64,000 bases of DNA, taken from NCBI GenBank assembly GCA_009617715.1, contig VTFK01000023.1, positions 1,302,001 to 1,366,000 of the forward strand, given 5' to 3'. Below, piece after piece: positions 37,595 to 47,539 of this stretch. Position 1 is the first letter of the stretch. Each line of letters begins with the position of its first letter. This DNA is from Plectrocnemia conspersa (Eukaryota > Arthropoda > Insecta > Trichoptera > Polycentropodidae). The notes under the pieces are model-generated. The model saw only the letters and a list, made by a program, of their open reading frames with translations, had not been told where the DNA came from and did not search any database. A program made the translations under genes and the position numbers.

Positions 37595-39556
37595 CTTATT
37601 ATATTTTTTTTTTTATTTTTTCGATTAAATTAAGACCATCGTGGCCTAACAGGTTACCCCAATGCGCCACGATGGTCGAAAGCAAATTATAAATTTATAA
37701 AACATAAAAAACGTATATATATAAATAAATATAACAATACTTACACATAACAAAAAAAATTATAAAATATTAAAATTAAAAGATATAAACCGGATCAGAT
37801 CCTCGTAGCTAACATTAAATAAATCAATTTTCAATGCCAGCGTATTAAGGAGCCGTATGGCCACAGCTATAGGCGAGTCGGCAAGTGCGGATGTCCTAGC
37901 CCTAACTGCCATCAAAAGAGGTCTCGATCGTGATTCTCGAAAATGTTCCGGAACCCAAAACTGGAATTCCTCGAGAATAGCTGGATTGTCGACAGCACCT
38001 TTTAGTAGTTTGAAAAAATGCTTAGCGACATACAGCTTTCTGCGAGAATTCAGCGAATCATATCCCAATGCTCCTAAAAGAAAGGCGCTGGGATATAAGA
38101 ACGGATAATAACCAAATGTCCTTTTGTAAAGGTATCTTAAAGATTTTTATCACAGACGTCGTGTATGTGTAGAGAGAACCTCCATTTGCTCTCGAAAGTG
38201 ATTCCGAGATCTTTAATGGAAGTTTCTCTAGTCAAAATGTTACCACCGAGATGGTAGAAATAAGCTAATGGCGAACGGGATCGAGAAAATGACACAGTAT
38301 GGCACTTTCCGACACTAAAGGGCAGACGGTTAACGGAAGCCCATCTCCACAGAGAGTCTAAATCACTTTGTAGAGAGAAGGAGTCCGCAACAGATCGAAT
38401 GCATTTATATAATTTTAAATCATCTGCGTACAGAAGAAAACTTGAATTTTTAATTGCTGTATTTATGTCATTAATAAATAACACAAAAGCAGAGGTCCCA
38501 GATTGGATCCTTGAGGAACCCCCGAAGGGGGGTAAAATATTCTTTTGACAATCGGCCACCATAGGTTACAAACTGTCTACGATTGCTTAAATAACTCGAA
38601 AATAACCGAGTTAAATTATCTGAGCAACCGAGGTTCGACAATTTTTTTAATAAGAACGTATGACAAACTTTGTCAAAGGCTTTCTCAAAATCTGTATACA
38701 CGACGTCTACTTGAATTCCGGCATCGAGAGAAGTTGTCACCGTTTTGGTGAACGACAGAAGTTTAGTAACAGTGGAACGGGCAGGACGAAACCCGTGCTG
38801 TTGGTCTAATAAAACTTGCTGAAAGTGATTGTAGAGATATTTATGAATTATTATTTCAAATAATTTAGCAGGAGCTGACAACACTGCTACTGGTCTATAA
38901 TTTTTTATATATAATTTGTCACCCTTTTTTATGAATAGGGGTGACTTTTGTGCATTTCCATAGATCAGGAAATGATGATGTTTTGAGAATCAGATCATAA
39001 ATACATTTTAGAGGAGCAGCGAGACTGACTTCGCAACCCTTCAAAATAAAATCGGGAATTAAATCAGGTCCAGAAGAACGCCCTGTCTTTAATTTATTAA
39101 ATCCGTATTTAAGATCTGAGTGCTCAGTTTCTTTGATGGTCAGTACTGAAGACCAAGAACATGAAGTAGGAAGCGACTGAGCAGAAGTCGAAAAATATTC
39201 CTCGAAAACAGAACGAAAATATTGCGCAAAACCGTCAGCAATATTTTGTGAACCATCCAATGTTTTATCGTCGAGGTTCATCACTTTCGACGTCGACTGA
39301 GTAGCGCGTTTAGTGCTAATGAATCTCCAGAACGCTTTGGGATCATTAATAATTTGTTTTTGGCAATTTTTGTAATGATTGCGATGACAGGAAATTATTA
39401 AACACTTAACGCGTGCTCTTAATGAACGAAATTCCTCGAGAGCAGATGGATGTCCCGATCTCTTCCATAACTTATGAAAGGCGTGCTTTCTTTTTAGCAA
39501 TGAGATGATCTCATGAGAATACCATCTAGGACTATATAAATAATATTTATTATTAA
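37595..39556 (-). pseudogene. Jockey-superfamily LINE, 5'-truncated
   Basis: Reverse transcriptase and C-terminal part of a non-LTR retrotransposon, read right to left in at least four frames. 39560-38919: YSPRWYSHEIISLL linker, GRSSGPDLIPDFI (the SGPD motif) and KVTPIHKKG. 38884-38471: QQHGFRPARSTVTKLL and YTDFEKAFDKV (motif A, catalytic Asp). The GVPQGSNLGPLL motif B near 38520 lies in yet another frame. 38562-38137: FINDINTAI, LLYADDLKLYK (motif C, both Asp present) and DLGITFESKW. 38068-37760: RRKLYVAKHFFKLL and the C-terminal region. The endonuclease and any ORF1 are absent, as in ordinary 5' truncation during target-primed reverse transcription. The 3' UTR ends in the 44-nt hairpin and an A-rich tail. 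Frameshifts make it inactive, but motif conservation says it is the youngest LINE here. Confidence 0.93.
37634..37677 (-). other. LINE 3'-terminal hairpin, copy 1
   Basis: On the minus strand GACCATCGTGGC pairs exactly with GCCACGATGGTC around a 20-nt loop that includes GGGGTAACC. It sits directly before TTAATTTAATC and the A-rich tail, that is, at the place where LINE reverse transcriptase begins copying. Shared with 14790-14833 (identical) and 17126-17169 (diverged). Confidence 0.9.
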
Positions 39557-39610
39557 CCAAATATGAAAGTATATAAAAAAAAATATTAAAAAGTAGAAAA
39601 AAGCACAGTA

Positions 39611-39785
39611 GTGAATATTACCTGAAAATCTGTGCTTGAATCTCATATGAAATCAAGTATCTTAAAAAGTATATCGTGTCTGTGAGATCGGAATTAGTTA
39701 TTAATTATATAAATATAATTTCTATCGATCATCACATATTAGATTTTTCCAGATTTTCCTATTCTTACGGATGAATATTGTAATA
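39611..39785 (+). mobile_element. tRNA-like SINE, copy 1
   Basis: Shares the SINE body with copies at 46.1, 52.8 and 63.6 kb: TATCGTGTCTG.GAGATCG, GATCATCACA.ATTAG and a TCTTACGGA-type end. The head, expected to hold the pol III boxes, is decayed here (CTTGAATCTCATATG). It abuts the truncated 5' end of the LINE on its left. Confidence 0.7.
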
Positions 39786-41003
39786 AAAAATAAGATTAAA
39801 TAAAGCTAGATCGTACAAAATGACATCTACTAATAGCTCTGATAAAAGTTAATAATTAATAATTAAATGTCAAGGATTCGCAGAATTTGTTTTCAGTCTG
39901 GTGTGTTATTGCTTACTTAGTTATTGTTGATTTTATTTAGTTCATTGTAACGCATTAAATCAACGGCTGTTATGTCACAACGGATGATTGATAATAAATA
40001 AAGAAATGTCTGATAGATGCTACATTTATTAAATATTTAGGTGATTTGCAGTCATTGCGACCCTGAGACTGTTTTATGCCGGAGAATACACTAAAACAAT
40101 AAAAAATCGCAATTTATAAGCAAATGATTTGACTGGTATTTACATAGTGAAGTAAATATAATAGTATTTTTTGCAACCCTTAAGTAGATAATATAAAATA
40201 AAGTAATACATATATTTTTTAATACCATTTTATATTATAAAAATACTGAACTCTATTTTAAATTAAGACATATGAAGTGTCTAAGTTGATCTTATTGCTT
40301 TAGATGCTCAAACTTTAGTTTAAATATCCCCCAAGTCTCCAATTAAGTAAGTTTGATATTAGTTAATTAAAACTATAAGTTAAGCTATTGCCTTTGAGTG
40401 TTTTATTACTTATTATGTAGTAAAAGATTTCAAGTAATATTATTTATAGTAATATTATATATTAATTGAGCTTTTATGTTTTGTTTGATATAATTTCTCA
40501 ATAAATAAATTTAATCTGGAAAATTTTTATAATGTTATGCATCTGCAACTTTTAACTTATTCATGTAGTTTTATAATTCGTAATAAACTATTCAAAAGCA
40601 AACTAACATGTGCTTAATTAAAGTAATAAACTAAACTACATTTTTAAAAAAAGTGCTCTGAATAAATAACTAAGTGAAAGCTCTTCGAAAATACATATTA
40701 TTATATAATAAACTACTATCTTTTGATTTTTAGCTTAGCGCCTAACTTTAATAATTACCGTAATTTATATTTATAAAATATATTTAGTGTTTATGATTTA
40801 TATTTATAGAATATTTTTTTTTTTAATTAATTTTTATATAGCAAATTTAAAAGTTAAACACATTTTTTACAGCAAACTTTAGCGTGTTAAGTAGTTTTTT
40901 AGTAACTGTTAATTAATTAACTGTTTTAATTAATTATAAACTATTTATTATAGAAACTTTTTGAATAGTGTTAAAGTTATATTTTTTTTTTGGAGACTCG
41001 GAG
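39786..41003. other. AT-rich DNA, nothing recognised
   Basis: AT-rich, no open frames, no matches to the families described. Confidence 0.55.
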
Positions 41004-41062
41004 GATCTGCATCCAGATAATTACTACTGTGACACCTAGTAGTAATTATCTGGGTGCAGATC
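41004..41062. other. Near-perfect 25-bp-stem hairpin, precursor-miRNA-like
   Basis: 41004-41028 (GATCTGCATCCAGATAATTA...) and 41038-41062 are reverse complements over all 25 positions except one, which would be a G-U pair in RNA. The loop is 9 nt (GTGACACCT). The size suits a short hairpin RNA or a small palindromic repeat. It does not match any miRNA that I know, and the loop is short for a miRNA precursor. Confidence 0.5.
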
Positions 41063-41744
41063 ATTAAACATTTTGGAAGGTTCATCTCCTTTGATATGTT
41101 ACTTATGTTTGTATCTGTAAATTACATACGACAATATCAGTAAGATAGGTTAGTTCTCTTCTTGTGTTTTATATCTCTATAAAAGTAAAAAATCCTTTAC
41201 CATTGTAGAACCGTAATTCCGCAATTCAAGCTAGTTGATGATAGTTCTTTTGTAAGTACATATATATGACAATACTTTTTCATTCGATTTAAATGCTGTT
41301 TTTTGGGATTTTTATCAGAACTAAGTTCTCTCGCCTGTGAAATCACGTAGGTAGTTGTCAATTATGCAGATAAATAAAAACGGAGCTTTAGTATTTAAGA
41401 ATTAATATATTAAACCGTCATGCCAGACTGTCAAAAGCCTATTCAATATACAATAGAACCATACTGGTATTTTACACATGTTATGGAACAATTTAAGTGT
41501 GCCGTTGAGTAGCTATAATAAAAATTGATAGTTTGAATTTTTTTTATTGTAAGGACTAGTTTTTTTTTTAAATTCTAATTACCGTTAATAGTAGGATAAT
41601 GATTTAAAGCAATAATAAGATATTTTCTGGGTTTTAAAATCGGATGATGGTTAGTTTTCCATATTCTGGGATAATACCCATTGAAGACAAAGTTATTTCA
41701 TTATTAATTATTATTGTGCAACAAGTTTGTATGTATTATATAAT

Positions 41745-41870
41745 ACGCAAAGTCCTCGTAGTTGTTCAGTCGTTTCCAAAGATTGGGTTGAACTCGAGAT
41801 TATGTACGTCGTAGTTGGACCAGGGTTGCAGCGAAGAGAGAAGCGGCTGCTTTTTTGGTGTTCTTCGTAT
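41745..41870 (+). repeat. Interspersed repeat, family Q, plus-strand copy
   Basis: The best preserved Q copy: TTTCCAAAGATTGGGTTGAA, TACGTCGTAGTTGGACCAGGG and GAAGAGAGAAGCGGCTGC in order. The overlapping 64-codon frame is not shared by the other copies. Confidence 0.8.
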
Positions 41871-42039
41871 ATGTCGAAAGTAGATGTAGTTGCACTTAAT
41901 GTGTGTTTGCAAATAGCGTGAAATTTTACAGGATACTAATCATAAGTAGTATTTAGTAAATTTTATTTTAATATTTAGATTTAATTAATAAAAATGTAAT
42001 TTATTTTAAATATGATGTATTATACTTAATGCACTCGAT

Positions 42040-42725
42040 AGACGCTGTAAACATCTCTGAAGAAGAACCTTGCAAGAAAAAATAAGAAAATGAGCACGCG
42101 GAAAAACTTTAAGCGTCGCGACGCCTTGAGCGAAACGACACCATTTAAAGCTCGGTCTGTGCGAGAGAGACGACAAATTCTCTTCCTCGGAAGCTCCGAC
42201 AAGTGAGAACGGGATAATTACTTTTTACACGTTAAGTTGATTTTTCATTGCCAATGCCTTTCTTTCGCTTTCTTCCTCGTCTGGTGCCGCGACACCGGAG
42301 GGAGGCTACCCTCTCACCTCCAGACTCTTTTCCTTCGCCAGGCGCGAAGAATTTTTCTTAAGCAAATTGAAGTAAAAGTGGGGGGTGGTTTCGGGGTGGG
42401 GGTAGATGCAGCGTTTATTAGCGTAGTACAAACATTTACGCTTCGTTGTGCTAGGTCGGGAGCCGTGACTCGTAACAAGTGAATAATTTATGAATTGTTC
42501 TTGAGAGGAAGAGTGCCAGCCACCCCGGAGGTTAAGTGGTGTGAGGGCGGCCCTCCCTGTTTCGGCTGAATGAGAGGAAAAAAATGTCTTCTCTAGGAGT
42601 TTCGCGGGATAAATATTCTTCGCCGGAAGGCGCTAATTGACTCTGGCAATTTTAACGCCAAGTTCAAGGTTGAAACAATTTTAAACTCTCGCAGCGAGCG
42701 CCCGCGTTATTTATAGACACTTTTT
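42040..42725. other. GC-rich island, possible regulatory DNA
   Basis: Strong GC rise with CG-containing words throughout and a G-rich tract near 42378-42405. An 81-codon frame (42237-42482) has no domain. The end at about 42700 carries GCGTTATTTATAGAC, a TTAT-type homeodomain-like word. The DNA from 42726 to 43390 is AT-rich with no gene. Confidence 0.3.
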
Positions 42726-43390
42726 ACAAAAGTGATTTTCAACACTTCTTGTTTATGCTTTGATCTTTTATTTGCATTTTATTTATGTATATACTTGGTA
42801 TCATCAGCTTTAGATACTTTTATGATTTTTTTCATAATGTTATTGATTCGAATATTGTGTATTTATCAAAAAGCTTATAAGATTGCAATAAAGCTGCATT
42901 AACAAGTTATGAAAAATGTCAATAAAATACAATATTTTAAATGCAATGAAACTGATACATTTATTAAAAAAAATCATTACACTAGTCACGGCAGCCACCC
43001 GATAAAAAAATAAGAAATTGTGTATAACATACTGTGAAGACCACACAGAGACACGTTTGAATGGAATTCTATTCTGAAAACTCGCGTAATTACTGTGACC
43101 AAAAATAATCATTCATCAATAAGGATAAACTAGACAATAGTGTGATTACACAAAGGTTCTCATTACGACTCTCGTTACGACTAAAACTAAAAGGTTACCT
43201 TATCAATATCACGCAAGGATTCTTTGGTGCATTGAATAAATATTTATTTGTTATGAAACGATCACGGGAAACAATATATCACCGGAAGACAAATACCTCC
43301 GTAAGGCTACAAAACTTCAGTTACGCAATTCGACTTTGACGATATTCATCAAGCAAATGTCACTTTCTAAAGGCATATACTTATTTTAGT

Positions 43391-43805
43391 GTTCTAAGAA
43401 GCGAGTGCAGTGATTTGCTGGATGATCATTTGCAGCCCTGGATACTTATGCCTAGACTCCAATGAGGAGAAGCTAGTCACAAGCATTCACAGGCAGTCAC
43501 CAGCAGACTCGAAGAATCCGGCACACACTCGAAGAGACCAGCATATTCACCCGCATGGCAGGCGCGCCCCAACTGCTCAAACTGAGACCATCATAGCAAA
43601 AGAAACTGCCTCCAGACACTGTCACTGCTACCTACAAGACCCATGAAGATCTTCCACGGACATCATCCCTGCGCCAGCATCTCCACCACTGCTCAGAGAA
43701 AACAACACTCGCCCATCATAGTAGCCGCAATATATGCAATATAATCTAATAAAATTCTAACAAGCTACCACCAGAGTCTTTCTGGCTGGCCAAACCTTAA
43801 AATGT
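43391..43805 (+). other. Unassigned transcribed-like segment
   Basis: A C/A-rich, balanced segment with a 78-codon frame (43410-43646) rich in His, Arg and Thr. It is followed by AATAAAATTCTAAC near 43748 and a short inverted-repeat-like CCAGAGTCTTTCTGGCTGG. It looks unlike the surrounding DNA and could be an LTR-like or processed sequence. No second copy, start or domain was found. Confidence 0.2.
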
Positions 43806-43989
43806 TGTGAGGATAATTTATTTAATTTTTAGTTGAAAAATACAACTTCAATAAGTTGGACTCTCTTATTGATGGCGTAAGTTGAAGCAAGTAGTCAGTA
43901 TAGCGATCTCGTAGAAGCAGCGAAAAAAATACAAAATACGGTGACGAATTTAATCTTTATACAATATTTACTTTGATAAATCTTCCTTT

Positions 43990-44035
43990 CTGATATGACA
44001 TGCGTTAGTCCAATGCGTTACAACAGGGTGAAATT
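43990..44035 (+). repeat. Short repeat, family S, copy 1
   Basis: ATATGACATGCGTTAGTCCAATGCGTTACAAC here matches ATATGACAGACGTTAGCCCAATGTGTTACAAC at 45870-45905 with few differences. Both are followed by GGG or CGGG and AT-rich DNA. The full extent of the repeat is unclear. Confidence 0.7.
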
Positions 44036-44639
44036 ATCAATATCAATAAAAAGTATTAAGACACATGTTTAAATATAAATCTATTTTATTTGGTGTGAAT
44101 TATTATTTTTAAAACAGTAGTCAGTTTTTTAACCCTTTGGAGTCCTTAGTCCACACGTATTGGATATCTGTTTTCTTAATTATTAATATTTTAAATAATA
44201 TAAATAGAAAATTAAATAAATAAAATTTGTTATAAATATTTGATTTATTACATATACATATCTCTATATAATATAATAAAATAGGAAATTAATAAAACAA
44301 TTATAATAAATAATAAACTTTTATAGTTTAATAATATTAGTACATTTAATAAATTCTATTCAATTATAAAAATTAAATTTCAATCAATAATATTTAAAAT
44401 TAAAAAAAAATATTTTTTTAATATTTTAAAAATAATATAAAAATATTTATATTATTAAAATTTAATTCAAATTCTAAAGGTAATTTATTACATAATATAT
44501 AGAAAGATATAATATAAAAAATATAGTTTTTTAATATATCTAATGATTAATAAATCATTTAATGAAATATATTCATTCAAAATGACTTGGAATACAAAGA
44601 GTTAATATACGCACTTTTATATATCAAAATTCGGGTCTG
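44036..44639. other. AT-rich DNA, nothing recognised
   Basis: Very AT-rich with A and T runs; a word AACCCTTTGGAGTCC near 44132 resembles AACCCTTTGAACGCG at 26433 and may be a terminus of a decayed MITE, but no partner is seen. Confidence 0.4.
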
Positions 44640-44705
44640 CTGTGGGATTCAAATCCATGTTAAATTTTGCCAGATGACAGCAACCTGATTTAAGATTAAA
44701 AAAAT
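44640..44705 (-). mobile_element. SINE-head-like fragment
   Basis: On the minus strand TGGATTTGAATCCCA resembles a pol III B box and is preceded by TCATCTGGCAAAATTTAACA, spaced as in the SINE head at 63.56 kb. The SINE body is absent. A tRNA gene is unlikely because no acceptor stem pairs. Confidence 0.35.
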
Positions 44706-44869
44706 GAATATTTTTGGCGGAAACATGACACACATGCTGTGCCATCGGATTCTATTATATAATTTTATTAATACATTTTTTTTAATATGTTTTAAATATA
44801 TCAATATACAAATGCATATTATAAGAATTACATTTATAAACCCATTCAGTTTCATGTAAAATTTTCATA

Positions 44870-45150
44870 CACAGCCAAAGACTCAAAAGCGCTTTCCAAA
44901 CGAGGGAAGCTTTTCCCCGAGAAGAAAAGCGCAACTGAAAGAAAACCGGTTATATGGCAAGTTTGTTGCGGATACGTTTTCGTTCAATTAAGAGTCGAGT
45001 TTGTTGACTGTAATTGGCTAACTTTTTTGTTTAGTTCCTTTGGACATATGTGCGGGGCCCTTCAGATCCTCAGTAGCGAACATATGAAGAATAACGATAA
45101 TTACTTTGCCGAGACTTTTTCGCGTGTGCAACCCCTGCCAGAGACGCACT
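44870..45150. other. Mixed-composition island
   Basis: Balanced composition with no open frame of note; possible regulatory DNA. The rest up to 45640 is AT-rich and empty. Confidence 0.2.
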
Positions 45151-45649
45151 AGGAAATTCGACTATATATTTTTTGCAAATAAGACTGATCATTGACATTT
45201 CAACTCTCACGGTGTATTAAATAAAAAAATACTTTTTTCACCCTTTAGTGTCCACGTTTGAAGAATTAATTATTAACATAAGAAATTATTTATGTATCAA
45301 TATCAAGAGACTCAAAATTTATTAATTATATTTTTGTGGGTTATATATATTATATATAATATATAAAAAATGGTTTATTTATAATAATATGTTCACATTG
45401 TTGATTTTTTAATGTGTATGATATGATTTATCATTTAGTAATAATGTAGAGAAATGAGCTAGGTAATTAACGAGTAAAATTACATAGCAGTCATGACTCA
45501 GCGAAAACATAATAATGCAAGCATACAAATAAACGAGTAAACGATAGAGCAGAGGTCTGGGATGTAAAATAAATTATCCTTAATGGGGTAAATATGACAA
45601 TTACGTGAATATGAAGATATTAATATATTTTTACATAAAGTTATTTAAT

Positions 45650-45732
45650 GTGCGACTCTCACTCACTCTCGTCACTTAGCACGCAAGCGAGCGAAAGGGT
45701 AAGTGTCTCACCATACGCGCCTGCGGCAAACT
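45650..45732 (+). repeat. Short GC-rich repeat, family R, copy 1
   Basis: CTCTCACTCACTCTCGTCAC, CACGCAAGCGAGCGAAAG and GTCTCACCATACGCG recur in the same order at 55183-55250. The unit contains a CTCTCG / CGAGCG pairing. Confidence 0.85.
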
Positions 45733-45869
45733 TTATGCTGGTGAACCATCTCGATATTCGATCGTGAAAAAAAAAGCTGGTAAGCTTAATTATATAAGCA
45801 CATAATAAACAAAATATGATCTAGAATAAATATTAGAGATTTATTCATTTACTATAAACATTTAATTGA

Positions 45870-45905
45870 AATATGACAGACGTTAGCCCAATGTGTTACA
45901 ACGGG
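45870..45905 (+). repeat. Short repeat, family S, copy 2
   Basis: Second copy of the segment at 43990; see the shared words there. It lies 140 bp right of family R copy 1. Confidence 0.7.
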
Positions 45906-46051
45906 ATAAACACAATTAATAACTACGAAGTAAATAATGAGACACCAGACTGAAATCAAAGGCAAAAAATCATTATCAATTACCTAAGTTTATATTATAT
46001 ATATATATAATAATGGTTGATGTCCTAGCTCTACCTTATTTACATTATTTA

Positions 46052-46200
46052 ACATGGTTATCTTTTAGATTAGAAAAATCCAGGAAAACTTAATCTGTGT
46101 TGATCGATTGGAATTATAATTATATAATAATTTTTAATAAAAATTAAAAAGCACTAGGGTAGATATGGGATTCAAACCCATGGCAGCTGGTAAATATATA
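46052..46200 (-). mobile_element. tRNA-like SINE, minus-strand copy
   Basis: Read on the minus strand: a head with CCAGCTGCCATGGG and TGGGTTTGAATCCCA (a good pol III B-box match near 46167-46181), then the body with TTATATAATTATAATTCC, GATCAACACAGATTAAG and TTTTCCTGGATTTTTCTAATC. The same order is seen at 63541-63735. The copy has the best preserved B box of the four. Confidence 0.8.
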
Positions 46201-46459
46201 ATCAAATGCGAAATATAATATTAACACATCTACGAAAAAATATATTTCATAAAATATATGGACTAATAAAATAGGGCAACGAGTGACGTGCATGCTTCAA
46301 TCCTCGACCTAAAACGACTGTTGAAAAATATAAATGATTCATAGTTTTGAACTGAATTTTTCTGGCATAGATTTGCGTGAGGTATAACTAGCTTACTCAA
46401 TTTTAATATATATTCTAATTAAATTGTTTTAATAAAATTATCTCGATATCTATACCATA

Positions 46460-46880
46460 CATTGGCATGGGTTCCAATTTTTTCATTCATCTCCGAGTCC
46501 CTCTCTGTCGACCTGAGGTCTGTGCTATACCCAGCGGCTAATTAAAACCGTTCGTTTCCCTAAGTTCTTAAGGGGGCGGAAAATTCAGTTAATCCAGTCG
46601 CCGAATGCAGGCTCCATAATGCGACATGCACAATCATAATGTGGGCGCACCATTCACATTACTATAGACACGTTTTCCCCGCTAGCCGGCGTGTGCAAAA
46701 AGACCACGGAAACACGACTAATCCACACATAATGAACACTCAAGAATTTGTTCGTTGCTAGTTGCTGGTCTTAATTAGCACACGTTTCAATGTTATATTT
46801 GCAAGCGAGCCTTTTGACGCGAGAATAAAAATAACCCCATATCCCTATCGCGTATAAATTCACTTTTGTGACCACAAAAG
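46460..46880. other. Mixed-composition island, possible regulatory DNA
   Basis: Raised GC with CG words and no supportable frame. Confidence 0.25.
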
Positions 46881-47214
46881 CACGGACTTTGAATGCATTT
46901 CATTCAAATAGCTCATATAAAGCACGAAGCTTAATTTTTGTATAGACTACATAATCTAATAAGAATTTTGAAGCTATTCTAAAGAGAATCCTATAAGCTT
47001 TTGGTTTTAACTATATATTTTGAATGTAATATAATAAATAAATATTGAGAATCGTTAATCATGCTTATTGAATTATGAATTGTATCATAAAATCTGTTTC
47101 GGTTAGAGGTCAGGGCAAATGTGTGATGGTTCATAACTTTGCTAATATAAACAAATATTTTAATCGGCGACGCTTGGCGGTGAGTAGGTTAAATAGTTTA
47201 AGTTCAAAGATCAA

Positions 47215-47232
47215 CCGCGAGGTGGCGCTAGT
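47215..47232 (+). promoter_or_regulatory. CTCF-like motif
   Basis: ACCGCGAGGTGGCGCTAG contains AGGTGGCGCT (47220-47229), the core reported for insect CTCF. It lies in a small GC-balanced patch (47160-47290) within AT-rich DNA, next to the 386-bp tandem array. One motif is not proof of an insulator. Confidence 0.35.
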
Positions 47233-47539
47233 GAGTATTCCTATGGGAGCAGAGACATCGAATAGACATTCGCTCAAAGTGAAATTTGGGCTTATCATGA
47301 CGCCTTTTTGTCATATTGTTATTGTTTTTTTAACGCTAGCACATTATTTATTTATAAATATATATTTATTTTATGTATTAATTATATTTAATAAGAGTTT
47401 GTCATATATAAATTATAATCATATAGTGCTACGTGTGGATAGTAAATTCGACCATTTTTATAGTCCTGTGAATTACATTTTGTATAAAAATATCCCATAT
47501 ATAAGGTTGTTTTATGTAATTTAACTGCTATATCATTTT

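Noticed and set aside
43391..43805. Solo LTR
   Set aside because: An AATAAA signal and unusual composition are present, but there is no TG...CA boundary pair, target duplication, primer-binding site or second copy.
47075..47524. 149-codon plus-strand frame, the longest uninterrupted frame in the window
   Set aside because: No recognisable domain. The composition switches from a balanced first half to an AT-driven Ile/Phe/Tyr-rich second half that runs toward the tandem array. There is no sign of splice partners or a second copy.
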